The notes under the pieces: generated by a model
Told to the model about the DNA's origin: nothing
The model's input: the letters and a program-made list of their open reading frames with translations, nothing else
Database searches by the model: none
Made by a program: the position numbers and the translations under genes
Shown: piece after piece, positions 1-12,257 of the stretch
Layout of the letters: each line of letters opens with the position of its first letter
How positions within the stretch are numbered: the stretch's first letter is position 1
Assembly (NCBI GenBank): GCA_022496185.1
Contig: WTXG01000115.1
Location: 52,537 to 116,536 of the forward strand
DNA length: 64,000 bases
Reading direction: 5' to 3'
From: Multifurca ochricompacta
Lineage: Eukaryota; Basidiomycota; Agaricomycetes; Russulales; Russulaceae

Positions 1-487
1 TGACACAGCAGAAACCTGGCTGTGACACTGTGATTCACTTTGTACTTGTTGACTTGATGCTTACCTATGTTTGACATCCTTATCTCTTTATCTCCTTATC
101 TTTACAACCGGACACTTACTTAATTCCCTATCAGAAGCTCGGCTTTATGCCATCCACTTTCATATATTCAGGCCCACCTGACTCTGTGTTCTTATCTCAT
201 AGACGCTCACTAAATTACATATATAAGTCCACTGTAGCTACCTTGTAGACCTCAGACTCAACTTATTGAATACATTGGTGCTTGTCTTCTGGACTTCCCT
301 TTGGACTCTTGAACTCAGTTGTCTCAGTGCTTCTGGCACTTTTCCGCTTAACATTGTCTTAGAGTACAGCCTCTTTGACTTTGACTTGTCCCTCATAAAC
401 TCCAAGGAGCCTTATTGGTTTCTTATCTGAACCTACGATTCATGCTGTCACACAAGTCATGTGGAATGTCCCACACTGGACATAACA
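1..487 (+). repeat. 3' part of an LTR (family of 59544-60133)
   Basis: The sequence up to 487 aligns along most of its length with the complete solo LTR at 59544-60133. Both share a polyadenylation-like region (ATTGAATACAT) and the same terminal inverted end (GGACATAACA here, GGACGTAACA there). The 5' end lies outside the window, so solo or full-length status cannot be decided. No ORF is supported here. Confidence 0.75.
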
Positions 488-829
488 ATGATTCTAGATA
501 GTTTGGATTATCTAACCTCAGGCTGCATTCATTAGAAAGTGTGCAATCTATGTACTGCTAAGGGAGATATTTGTTGAAAGCTCACACCTTGCATTAATTG
601 CTTTGTAGTATAGTAAGGTGGTTTTATAACTAAGATTGAATAAAGGTCAGAAGTTTTTATAATTCAGGGCTCGCAATGAACTGAAGGAGAGAAGTGAGCA
701 TAACCAGAAGTGGCGACTGCTAATGGTTTCATGCTCAATGCCTAGAGCCATCCTTACAGTGTGATCACAGTCATGTCGTACTGCTATCCAGGAGCCTCTG
801 TACCAGTATATTGGTTCAACAACTTTGCC
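488..829. other. Upstream flank of CHAT copy 1, no gene seen
   Basis: Positions about 497-534 match the last ~40 bases of the solo LTR that lies upstream of CHAT copy 2 (37871-38275), so a remnant of that LTR is present here too. The rest has no ORF that I would defend. From about 835 the sequence becomes recognisably shared with the promoter regions of the two other CHAT copies. Confidence 0.5.
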
Positions 830-952
830 TTGCACTGACTGCGGATTGGATCCGTTCTGCAAAGCTCAAAGTCAAAGCAAATGGTACCGGGTTGACGGGC
901 CGGGGAACAGCTGCCCTGCATTGCCTCATTGCCTCGTTTTGTCCTCATGCTC

Positions 953-959
953 TATAAAA
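953..959 (+). promoter_or_regulatory. TATA box of CHAT copy 1
   Basis: TATAAAA lies 121 bases before the proposed ATG at 1080. The same box is found at 38407 (copy 2), and a variant TATAAATA at 50437 (copy 3), each embedded in conserved flanking sequence. Confidence 0.6.
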
Positions 960-1079
960 CATGTATTCTGGCGTGGTCTTCGCCGTTCTCCACAACCCGC
1001 AACCATTTTCGCCATTTACTCTCTCAATTCATCGCCAGAGGACCCGTGGTTACTGTGATTCTTGTACATTGAATAAACC

Positions 1080-4000
1080 ATGGCCCAAGAATGTAAGTGC
1101 ACAACTTTGCCACCTCTTTCCCGAGCATATGCCCTTCTATCATTAGTAATTCATTTATTTATTTATTCGCAGTCTCCATTATGGAACTCGACCTAGTCAT
1201 CACTTTTCTTGAGTGTGCTCTCTCAAGGATCCCTCGATCTCATCCCTCTTACACTGCCTGCATCCACCGTCTGGCTAAATCACGATCCATACGCTATGAG
1301 CTATCAGAACAGAAGGAAGATCTTGACAGATCCATTGTTCATTACACCGAAGCGATCTTTCTTCCACCTTCCTGGGGATTATACCTAAACGTGGTTCAAA
1401 TCTTCTTTCATCTCGTATTTTCCCTTTTTCGTCGTTCCGAGGAGTTCAAGCAACCTGGAGATGTCAAGTGTGCGATTGAATACCTTCGTCATCTACGAGG
1501 ACTACCCCTTGATACCTTTGAGGTCCCGCACGAAGTCGTCACATCATCGCTTGTTCATGCGTTGGGTATTCAAGTTGAGCTGGAAGCGGATGGGACGGGT
1601 GACATTGAGGAGATGGTGATGCTCTGCCAAGAACTTCTCGCCTGCCACAGCTCAGAAAACTACCCCAATAACGCCATTATCGCCTTGGTCGACGCCATTT
1701 TATGCAAATTTAATCAAAGGAAGAAAGTAGAGCCATTAGATGGAGTCATTCAATGCCTTCGGGACGCGCTGAAGATCTTACCGCCAGGCTCTCATCAAGT
1801 TCTTCTTGGACTGACTTGTTCCCTCTTAATTCGATACACAACAAATTATTCGAATGACGATTACGATGAGGCAATGGCCCTCGTAGAAAGTCTCATTGCC
1901 TCAAGTCCTCTTCGGGATGAGGCTTCGGGATCCGCCGCGGCTCTTGCACTCACTCGGGCTATGTTCTTTCCAAACCCAGAATATTTAGAGGAGGCGATTT
2001 CCCGTTCTCGTACCTTACTCGGCTCTTCTTCCCTTGGCAACGACCTTCAGCATACAGTTTCCCATGTCATGGCATTCCTCGCTAAGAAGCGCTTCAAGAA
2101 CTTCGGTCTCACAGAAGCTCTTCAAGAAGCACGTTCATATACTTCCGAAGTGGTCAGCCTTGCCTCATCGTCCTCAGCTCATGTCATGATTGATAAAGTG
2201 GATGCTGTTCGAGCGGGGTATCCGATGACGTTGGTAGAGGAGAAAATCCGGAATCTCCGCGAACTAATCTCCAAGACTCCCCCGGGCAATTCCAATCACA
2301 ACACACACATCCAGGATCTTGCGAATTGGCATGAAGCCAAGTTCTCTCATACCAACGATATAAAGGACCTTGAAGAGGTGATCAAGTGCCGCCGGGTACT
2401 AGCTGCGTCAGCTGACACGAGTTATCCATTTGGATTCCAACCGGCATTCTATTTGGGCGTCGACCTCTACATGGCGTTTGAGTGTTCGAATAAAATGGAG
2501 TACCTTGACGAGTCTATCACCGTGCTTCGTGGTGTTCTCGAAATGAAAAGCGCCCGGCCACACCACTTCACTTTAATGAACGAACTTTTTGTGTCTTTGA
2601 CCAGGCGCTTTAAATTGCTTAGTCACAGACAGGATTTGGATGAAATCATTGAGCTAATTCCTTTGGCTGTCGATGACAAATTCGCGAGGGTACCTGACCG
2701 ATTTGCTCTTTCATGCATCTGGGCACTCATTACTCGAACGGCCCAACATCCATCTGTCTCTGTTGCATATGAGAAGGCCATGTCATTAATCCAGAGCTCA
2801 TTGGTTTCCGCGCCGACCTTACAAATACAGCATGCTCGACTCATCGCAATCCGAGGGATCGGTGACAAGATGCCGCTGGAGTACGCGTCTTACCAGATCG
2901 AAATGGGTCAATTCACTCAGGCTATTGAGACTCTAGAACGAGGGAGGGCATTACTATGGTCTGAAATGCGTGGTCTTCGCAATTCCATGGATCATCTTTC
3001 TCGATTTAATTCACCTTTAGCGACGAAACTTGCAGCAATTAATCAGGATCTCGAGTCACTCACCATGTCTGTCACGCCGAGTGGGACTATAGGGATCAGT
3101 GATGGTGGATCACAAGTTGATGATGGGATGGACCCATTCAGTCGTCTTGTGGTCAAGCAACAGAAGCTTCTGGAGGAGCGGGATGTGCTCGTGTCGCAGA
3201 TCCAAGAATTACCAGGGTTTGGAGACTTTCTGAAGACACCGTCGTTCGAAAACATTCGTTCTGCCGCTTCACATGGACCAGTCATTATTATCAACCATAC
3301 TGAGTGGCGTTCTGATATCCTCATACTCTTTCAAGACTCTCCCCCTTCCCTTATCCCTACAACTGATGATTTCTATGACCGTGCAAATAAACTAAGAGAT
3401 CGCCTAGTGGTCGCACGAAAGAAGGGTCTCGACTCAGACAAATATAAACGCGCTTTACGTTCTGTACTCGAGGGCCTTTATAACCTCGTCGGCGAACCAG
3501 TCATTAACAAGCTCCGCACTTTGGGTGTACCAGAACAATCACGAATCTGGTGGTGTCCGACCTCTGTTTTCTGCTCTCTTCCACTTCATGCGATGGGCCC
3601 AATCCCATCAGATGATGGTGTCAAGCGGTACTTTTCAGATTTATATATCCCTCATATACACCCACACTCTCTGCACTCATCGAGTCTCGCAAACCCAGTC
3701 CAAAAACGTCGATCCAACCTTCATTACTCCTTGTGGCTAATCCAGATGAATCCTTACCAGGCGCTTTTGGAGAGATGGAAATCATACAGTCTCTCAATTT
3801 GCGGCTGCCGGTGACCACCCTCTGTGGGAAGAATGCGACACCGGCTGGTGTGGTGGAAGGACTACGACATCACGGATTGGTACATTTTGTGTGTCATGGA
3901 ACACTCGAAACTGGGAAACCATTCGATGCATCATTCAAGCTGTTCGGTGATGAGCGCCTTACTCTACTCGACATCGTACGCTCTCAACTGCCTGCTGCTG

Positions 4001-4314
4001 AATTTGCATTCCTTGCTGCATGTCACACTGCGGAATTGACAGACGAAAGTATCGCTGATGAGGGACTTCATCTTACGGCGGCGGTTCAATACTGTGGGTT
4101 TCGAAGTGTGGTCGGGACGATGTGGGAGATGGCGGATATAGATGGAAGTGAAATTGCAGAGAATTTCTACAAGTCGATGTTCTCTAGGAATGGAGAAGGG
4201 GTACCTTATCACTTGAGGTCTGCGAGGGCGCTTCGTGATGCGACGCGGAAGATGAGGAGAAAGAAAGGGATGACTCTGGAGCGGTGGGTTAACTTTGTTC
4301 ATTATGGTGCGTGA
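1080..4314 (+). pseudogene. TPR-CHAT protein copy 1, frameshifted
   Basis: The gene starts at ATG 1080 with a 13-nt exon (reads MAQEF across the junction), an 80-nt intron (1093-1172) and a long second exon. The N-terminal ~600 residues are TPR-like helical repeats (patterns such as DLDRSIVHYTEAI, DLEEVIKCRRVL, YLDESITVLRGVL). The C-terminal third is a CHAT domain, the caspase-like clan CD peptidase fold first named for HetF proteins associated with TPRs. Compared with copies 2 and 3, one T is missing at about 3650 (TATATCCCTCATA against TATATCCCTTCATA). The first frame therefore ends at 3814, and the conserved continuation lies in the +1 frame at 3733-4314. That downstream piece holds both predicted catalytic segments (HFVCHG and AFLAACHTAEL), so the frameshift removes the peptidase site from the main product. 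The single-base change could also be a sequencing error. Confidence 0.85.
1093..1172 (+). other. Intron 1 of CHAT copy 1
   Basis: Donor GTAAGT and acceptor TTCGCAG. Equivalent introns with the same donor are found in copies 2 (78 nt) and 3 (76 nt), and all split the same codon. This supports the upstream ATG at 1080 over the internal ATG at 1181. Confidence 0.75.
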
Positions 4315-5417
4315 TGGAGGAAAGCTTTCGCTAGCGTTTAGTATCTTAATACGTTTGGGTAAGAGCGTTCAGCCTCACCTATTCACATCGTATGTCAAGA
4401 AATTTGTATAGATACTTTTTTGTTCAATAGTATATCGCTTCGTGTGGAGGTATATGATTGGAAATAGTATTTATTTTTTGGCATCACCCGTGGGATTTGT
4501 TTAAGAAATATCTAGGTTGGGTATCGATCGTGGGCCTCACACCCTTCTCACTCAGCGCTCATCAGAGGCGCCCTCAGGTCCCCAGATCTGAAACAACTGA
4601 CAGGATTGGAATTCCTTCCATGCACAGAATCCACCTCGTTTCACAACACGACGCACATGGAGGCCAATCATATCCACATGATGCTCGATCAAGCGGCCGG
4701 CATCTTCAACACTCGAAGTGATGTCCTCCATGAATCGGGTCCTTCCTTATACTACTTACATCTTTGCATACTAAACTTGGACTTGGCTCATGTATGTAAA
4801 GACGAGTATCTTATCCATGAAATACTCGCTTTGTCTCTTCTCTTCATCTTATTGTGTGCCACAGCCTTCGAAGGTAGCGAACGGACTATCAACTTTCAAC
4901 AGTTTTTGACGTACTGATATTCAGCCTCATTAACGTCTTCGGCATTATCAACGTTACCAATGTTCGACGCAGACCAGTTCTCAGTCATTTACATTTGTGT
5001 GCTCAAGCCTTCAAGTGTAGCAAACAGCCTACCAGACTTGCAAGGCCACTCGCCTGTCTCAGCGTTCTCATCGACATGAAATCCCTTCTTCTCTCCCTTT
5101 TTCTCACTCTCGTGGAACCTCTCTCCGCTTCGAACTCATAGGGAGAGACGACCGATATCGAGTCTGCGTCAACGGACCTGTGTCTTTGTCGTTGGCCAGA
5201 TGCCGCAGGGTGTCCCCATTTTCCTGTCACAGCCCCAGGAAAGGCGTCCGCAGATTCACCAATTCAGAATACAATTAGGTGAAGACTTCCTGGTGAGTAA
5301 AAAGAGTTGTTCAGTACGAGAGCTCGCTCATCACCCGTCGCAGGTTCCCAAGCAAGGAATCAATGGCTTCGTACAGCAGGAGGGCACAGGCCCCACCGCG
5401 CGAATAAGTGGTCACAA
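4315..5417. repeat. Duplicated 3' flank of CHAT copy 1
   Basis: The stretch matches the flank downstream of CHAT copy 3 (54343-56140), but lacks about 0.65 kb that copy 3 has near 54560-55190. Part of it (about 4830-5120) recurs in inverted orientation upstream of units 2 and 3 (31240-31886 and 48771-49390). The short ORFs differ between copies by frameshifts, and I see no supported protein. Confidence 0.6.
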
Positions 5418-6624
5418 ATGGACCCATCGACTGCCACCCCTAGTCCTAACCCTCAACAATCCGGTCCTCGACGAGTGGATGGTAAGCGCATACAGCGCAT
5501 CATATTCATCGAGCTCCTCGTCATATTCGTCGCCACTAGAAACACCTGTGGGCTTCGAATTTAGTGGTCGCGGCAACGAACCTCTCACCCTACCCAATCT
5601 AGACCTGCAGGTCGATAGCGACTCGTTATTTCTCTCGGATTTCACCTCGATGGATAATTACCCTACAGGGTTCTCGGATGCGCTTTCAGGAGAGTCACAG
5701 ACCTAACGGCTCCATTAAGAGTACCATCCCGATTCAGCCGGAGTTGTCGTGTTGCGCAATATGCCAAGTTGACTCCAAGTCAGCGCGTGAAAGCAAAGAG
5801 ACACGAGAAATCCCCCAAAGCTGTACACCCCCTGGATCGGCTGGCTATAGAGGGGTCGACGCCTACTGTGACATCGGTAGCCCTCGACACCTTTGGTAAT
5901 TCAAACCTATCGGCCGAATGCAGAGAACTCGGAGGACTTGCAAACAGGCTGCTATGGCGACTTAGGATACCTTGGCATGGTCCCCATGATGCGCAGTGCG
6001 CTATTCGTTACCTGCTCCAACATTCCACTTGAAAGATCCGTTGGCGCTAGTCCAAACTTGAGAGTGCGTGAAGAAGTAGCATGTCAAGAGCGACAGCGCG
6101 CCTTGGAGTCGATACCAGGGCATGGGGTCATTTCCATCAACTCTGATTTCCAGGCTCCCGACGTTGCAGTCAACAGCATGGCCCAGCGCCGCCCCCAATG
6201 TCCATCCGTTATTCACAGCGCCAAAGCGCTTGAATACATGTCTGTGCCAGACAATTTAACCGAGGTAGGCTCGGGGACAATCCTGGCGCCGGCAACCATG
6301 CAGGCCGTCCAGGTTCCATCGGCGGAGCCTTCCACACCAGTGCGTAAAACGCTAGTTGACAGAGAATGGGCAGAATATATCTGCGAGGAGTGCACAAAAC
6401 TGCAAGGCCATGTGGTGAGTTTCAACTGCAGAAAGGATCTTAACCGGCATAAGTCGACGACCAAGGTTCACAAGGCGCCGGCGGTTGCGATTTCCAGTTG
6501 TGGAAGGACCATTATGCGAAAGGACGACATCAAACTCCACCTCCAGCACTGCAAAGGGCAGGGGATAGTTTGGCAGCAGGATAACAGTAAGAAGAAGCGT
6601 AAGAGAAGAAGTGAGGAAGGATAA
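5418..6624 (+). CDS. Putative C2H2 zinc-finger protein, copy 1 (partial model)
   Basis: The proposed start is ATG 5418 (MDPSTATPSPNPQQ). A 58-nt GT-AG intron (5482-5539) follows, and the second exon reads ETPVGFEFSGRGNEPL in a serine/leucine/aspartate-rich stretch. Intron length and splice sites are conserved at 56205-56262 in unit 3. The C-terminal part lies in the frame 5893-6624. It contains CEEC, then FNCRKDLNRH and a spaced histidine, then CGRTIMRKDDIKLH with HC, and a basic KKKRKRR tail that could be a nuclear signal. These resemble degenerate C2H2 fingers. I could not resolve the middle: copy 1 has a ~27-nt insertion and a stop (5704-5706) relative to copy 3, so another intron or decay is likely. 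Function is unknown; a DNA-binding role is inference. Confidence 0.45.
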
Positions 6625-7229
6625 TGATACAAGGCTTAATGACCTTGGCGGACTCTGGGATGGGAGATTTACCAGCCTGATTCCCTTTTCAACAACAATT
6701 TTCCCGAGAAAGGGATTCTCTTCGATACCTTGTTTTCAGTTGTCAACAGCTATTTGGATCATTAGGACGTCTTCGGCCTGTTACGGATAGTTATATTGTA
6801 TTCATTTATTACTACCAGTGTAGCTGCAAAAGGCGTACATTGTCGTTAACGAGCTCTTGAAGAGCAATGGACACGGAAAGAGGAAAGTTGAAGGTGTAAA
6901 GAGAACAAGGGATGTGTTGAACTTGGTTGTCAGGGTCGAGAGTCTCAGTCTCAGGTCAGCTTCCGAGTTGGTTGATTGTGATTAAATGGTCACATGGCTT
7001 GTCCTCACAAAAGATCATCCAGGACGTGGAGGTGAACGTGAAGCTCTGTGGTCGACTGAACGCTATTCACCCCTGATGCATCACGTGATGTACATACAGA
7101 GACAAACAATATGTAACGCGCCTCACCTCACAGCTATCTATTGGAGTCGTGTATTTCAGTTTTGGGTGTTTAACAACAGGAAACAATTTTTTTAGTATGT
7201 AGAATGAAATATGCAAGCTGTATTATGTA
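6625..7229. other. 3' flank of unit 1, no gene seen
   Basis: The segment 6660-6980 is shared with 57380-57790 downstream of the unit 3 zinc-finger ORF, which marks the duplication. Near 7085-7118 lies a stretch (ACATACAGAGACAAACAATA) that recurs inverted at about 24125-24150 and, diverged, at 58331. Nothing coding is supported. Confidence 0.5.
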
Positions 7230-8135
7230 TTGGAATAGCAGCCACAGCACGGATAGATAAATATCACCATCTGGACACCCAAGAAGAAGGCCCTGTGTCT
7301 ATTGCTGACCTATCTGCAGACACAGTTTATGCTTATCAGGCAGAATATGACAATATGATTGCAGAACATTGAAGATGCCGAAGGGGATCCAAAATCACTC
7401 ATTGAAGCCCAAACATGCAAAGTGTTGAGCCAGTAATGGATCAGAGTTGGCTGGACCGGATCAGAGGTGACCGGAGTTGCCGGTGCAAGACAGAGTTAAG
7501 TGGACATTGTAATATACTTACTGACATTCCATTCGTTCATTATGATTACTGTGTTGTACACTTCAGTTCTGAACATTCACAACCGAAGTGAGTATTTACT
7601 TAGATTATCTTTACTGTGTGTATAGCTAACATTACTCGTGTAGTTATCTTGCTACATTTAGGTAAAGACTAATTAATACAAAGTTTTGACCATTCACAAC
7701 TGAATTATCTTGCTACGTTTAGGTATAGCACTTATGTCACAGCCAGATCTCTGCTGTGTCAAGATCGTTCAAACTGCAGTCCCTCAAGATATGGGGCACA
7801 TGCAAGGTCAAGGTCAAGACTAGTGTTGTGACGGCCCCGGCTCGGCCTGAAGCCGCGGCTTAGGCTCGGCTTTTAGCAGCTCAGGCTTGTCAAAACTCAA
7901 GCCTGGGCCGTAGCGATGGCTTCCGGCCGGCTTAGGCCCAGCTTAGGCCCAAGCTGTGGCTTTACAAGTTTTAGTTTGGATCTTCTGATCACTTTTACTC
8001 TGCATTTCTGAAGGACTTGTAGTTTACATTATATCAACCCCTGGCCACTGCTTTGGCCTTCTGCCATATTATGTCTCCTATTTAACTCATGTAACATAAA
8101 TTGTCTTAGTTTAGCTTGTATCAATAACAAGTGTT

Positions 8136-8646
8136 TGTAACAGGTGCTTCTATCCCATGCTTGCTATGTAGATAAGATAAGATGTTGAGATCGTGGTGAA
8201 ACTAAGAGTGAAAATCCAGCAAGAATAGACCTGTAAATAAGTTCTAGTACTATTCTACGAAATACCAAAGCTGATCGAGCATGCGATGTAAATCTAATTA
8301 GTTATCAGTGGCTTACTCTTCTAAGTACCCTGACACATCTTGTTTATTAACGCGCAATCGTTTCTGCCAGTCTGGCATTATCTAAAATACATACTAGACT
8401 ACTTTAGATCACTCTATAATCAAATCATCAAATTGTATTACTCAAACAAAGGCTGCATGTATCTATCAGTGTCCATGCATAGGGCAGCGACTACTTGGCA
8501 TCACGTGGACTGGGTCAGATCGGTCCAAACTCCTTCTTATCTTATCTAAGTCTAAGAAGGTTGACTCTGCAAGACACGCAATCGCATGACACCCTCAGGA
8601 TGGTTTTCAATTGGTCTGGGATGCCAAAAAATGTGCATCCAGGACA
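8136..8646 (+). repeat. LTR-like repeat (TGTAAC...GGACA)
   Basis: The repeat starts TGTAACAGGTGCTTC and ends CATCCAGGACA. Diverged relatives are at about 32689-33410 (plus) and 41982-42731 (minus), and related sequence is embedded in the 1.45-kb hAT-like elements. I found no matching target duplication, so its limits are approximate. Confidence 0.5.
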
Positions 8647-8652
8647 TGTACT

Positions 8653-11553
8653 TAGTGATTGTCAAGGGTTTTCATACCCGTGCGGGTAAGCGCCACGGGT
8701 TTTGCCGGGTATGGGTACGGGTATATGGCTCCCAACCCGTGGAAACCCATACCCACGCGGCAGGTTTGGCGGGTATAGGCGCTGATTATCCATTGACAAG
8801 ATCAGTAGAATTTCCAAGATAAAACACATCTGCAGCCACGAAAATACAAGATCTTGTCTGATGTATGCTACAGGGTGGTGTTAAATATGTTCTAGTATTA
8901 TCCTACAAAATATCAAAGCAGATCAACAGTGTGATGTAAAATAAAACTGTTATCAGTGATCTACATTCTTGAAAATCATGATGCATCTGTTTTATTAACG
9001 CGCGACCAATTCTGCCGGTCTGGCACTATCTAAAATACTCTCTAGACTACTTTAGACTATTCTATAATCTAATTATCAAATTACTTTATTGAAACAAGGC
9101 CCGCGTGTATCTACAAGCTGCATGGGGCAGCGACTACATTGCATTGCATGGTGGTCTGACCTCCTTCCTATTAAGGAAGGTTGACTTAAACGCGCAGAAT
9201 TGTGCATCCAGGGATCAGGACAGTCGCGCTTGTATGAAATGAAACTAGAATAATAAAATAATAATGTAAATAAAAGATCCTTTTAATCTTCTGAACATAA
9301 AACAACAATTTTTGAGGAATCTTGAGTAGCCATAAATGAACGCGTAGTGTCCAAGTGCTTATCTCCCTGACCGGGATGGCCCGGGCCATTTATCCGAAAT
9401 GCGCAGAAATGCAAAGATCGGTTGCGCTCGTATAAAATTGAAACCAGAATAATAAAATAAAAATGGAATAATAAATTATCTTAATCTTATAAACATAAAA
9501 TAGGAATCTTTGAGGGATCTTGAGTAGCCATAAATGAACGCGTTGTGTCTAGTGATTGTCAAGGGGTTTCATACCCGCGCGGGTAAGCGCCGCGGGTTTT
9601 GCCGGGTACGGGTACGGGTATACGGCTCCCAACCCGTGGAAACCCGTACCTGCGCGGCGGGTTTGGCGGGTATAGGCGCCGATTATGCATTGACAAGATC
9701 AGTAGAATTTCCGAGATAAAACACATCTGCAGCCACAAAAATACAAGATCTCGTCTGATGTATGCTACAGGGTGGTGTTAAATATGTTCTAGTATTATCC
9801 TACAAAATATCAAAGCAGATTAACGGTGCGATGTAAAATAAAATCCTTATCAGTGATCCACTTTCTTGAAAACCATGATACATCTGTTTTATTAACACGC
9901 GACCAATTCTGCCGGTCTGGCACTATCTAAAATACACTCTAGACTAATATAGACTATTCTATAATCTAATTATCAAATTACTTTATTGAAACAAGGCCCG
10001 CGTGTGTCTACAAGCTGCATGGGGCAGCGACTACATTGCATCGCATGGTGGTCTGTCCTCCTTCCTATTAAGGAAGGTTGACTTAAACGCGCAGAAATGT
10101 GCATCCAGGGACTAGGACAGTCACGCTTGTATGAAATGAAACCAGAATAATAAAATAATAATGTAAATAAAGGATCCATTTAATCTTCTGAACATAAACC
10201 AACAATTTTTGAGGAATCTTGAGTAGCCATAAATGAACGCGTTGTGTCCAAGTGCTTATCTCCTTGACCGGGATGGCCCGGGCCATTTATCCGAAATGTG
10301 CAGAAATGCAAAGAACAGTCGCGCTTGTATAAAATTGAAACCAGAATTATAAAATAAAAATAGAATAATAAATTATCTTAATCTTATGAACATAAAACAG
10401 GAATTTTTGAGGGATCTTAAGAAGCCATAAATGAACGCGTTGTGTCCAAGTGCATATCTCCTAGACCGGGATGTTCCGGGCCGGATGTCCGAAATGCACG
10501 ATGCAAGTAAAGAACTTGCACGCGTTTCATTTTATGGGTAACCCAGGTATCAAAACAATTATCCAGGGGTTACCCCTGTCAATTGCGATGTGTTCATCAA
10601 ATTATTTTGCATTCTGTGTGGTTATCTGACAGGCTTTTCATCAATGTTCTATAACATCCTATCTAATCATCTCTGTATACTGGATTTTAGTTGTGCTTGT
10701 ATAAAATTGAAAGCAGAATAATAAAATAAAAATGGAATAATAAATTATCTTAATCTTCTAAACATAAAACAAGAGTCATTGAGGGATCTTAAGCAGCCAC
10801 AAATGAACGCGTTGTGTATCGTCTTGGTCCGGGAAGGCCCGGGCCGGTCATCCGAAATGCGCGATGCAAGTAAAAAACTTGCACGCGTTTTCACGGGTGA
10901 CCCGCGGGTAACCCGCGGGTTACCCGTACCCGTCACCACGGGTACGGGTACGGGTACGGGTACCAACGAGGATACCCCAGGGTTACCCCTGCCAATCACT
11001 AGTTGTGTCTGAGTGCATATCTCCTTGACCGGGATGTCCCGGGCCGATTGTCCGAAATGCACGATGCAAGTAAAGAACTTGCATGCGTTTCATTTTATGG
11101 GTAACCCAGGTATCAAAACAATTATCCAGGGGTTACCCCTGCCAATGTCTATGTGTTCATTAAATGTTTTTGCATTCTGTGTGGTTATCTGACAGGCTAT
11201 TCATCAATGTTCTATAACATCCTATCTAATCATCTCTGTATACTGTATTTTAGTTGTGCTTGTATAAAATTGAAAGCAGAATAATAAAATAATAATGGAA
11301 TAATGAATTATCTTAATCTTCTGAACATAAAACAAGAGCCATTGAGGGATCTTAAGCAGCCACAAATAAACGCGTTGTGTATCTTCTTGGTCCGGGAAGG
11401 CCTGGGCCGGTTATCCGAAATGCGCAATGCAAGTAAAGAACTTGCACGCATTTTCACGGGTGACCCGCGGGTTACCCATACCCGTAGTGACGGGTACAGG
11501 TACAGGTACAGGTACCAACGAGTATACCCCAGGGTTACCCCTGCCAATCACTA
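8653..11553. mobile_element. hAT-like 1.45-kb family, copy 1 (outer)
   Basis: The ends are TAGTGATTGTCAAGGG and CCCCTGCCAATCACTA, with perfect 8-bp duplications CATGTACT (8645-8652, 11554-11561). The subterminal regions carry GGGTAC-type hexamer arrays. A second copy of the same family is inserted inside (9550-11001), so the net length is about 1441 bp. No coding capacity is seen. Confidence 0.85.
9550..11001. mobile_element. hAT-like 1.45-kb family, copy 2 (nested)
   Basis: This 1452-bp element has TSD GTTGTGTC (9542-9549, 11002-11009) and sits inside a relative. It is essentially identical, in inverted orientation, to the copy at 34477-35928. The only difference I noticed is C to T at about 9651, at a CpG. 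The interior has three imperfect ~200-bp direct repeats and an embedded LTR-like segment. No ORF is supported. Confidence 0.88.
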
Positions 11554-11747
11554 CATGTACTATATCAGCTACTAAGTTAAAGTAAACAAATGTATTATCT
11601 TGCAATGTGATTTAATTGCATGATCAGTCTGAGATGTATATACTTAGTATTTTAATTAATGTGAGACATGTTTTTATCTCATCAATTGTTTTATCTAAAC
11701 ACAATCACAATTATGTTGCTATCTCTGTACTGGTATTCTGGTTCAAC

Positions 11748-12257
11748 TGTTGACACAGGACGTGTCTGGAGATGCTTCAGGCATCTAAGGTTCGCTTCAG
11801 CTGTAGATTAGATTAGATTAGATCTCGGAGTATCGGACTTTTTATGTTATCTTTATTACATTTCTTTCTCACCTTACTCAGCTGATTAGTGATGGACTTA
11901 GTAATGCGCAGTAAGCATGTGATATCTCTTTGGCCAATGGCCTTTATCCCTCTCTGTTTATTGTCCGGCACTTGTGGACTTATTCCCAGTGTGCACAGAC
12001 CATTTCCCCTGGCCCCCATGGGTATATAAGGGTGTCTGTTTCGTCTCTTTCACTTCAGAGTTTCTTCAACCTCTGAAGTGTAAGTCTTACTATACCTTTC
12101 TACTTTCCTTTGACTAACGTCTCTTGTAGATACTTGTCTTTCTAGGTCAGTAGTATAGTTAATACAGAGTTTCTTCAACCTCTGAAGTATACTTGTCTTT
12201 CTAGCCTAATCCACTACTAACCACAGTCAGTATAACCAGCAGCATGATTGTTTGACA
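11748..12257 (+). mobile_element. Solo LTR of the Copia B family
   Basis: The 510 bp begin TGTTGACACAGGACG and end ATTGTTTGACA, matching the LTRs of element B. Perfect TCAAC duplications flank it (11743-11747, 12258-12262). A TATATAAG promoter-like box is at about 12023. It is inserted within the 7821-12457 hAT-like element. Confidence 0.9.
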
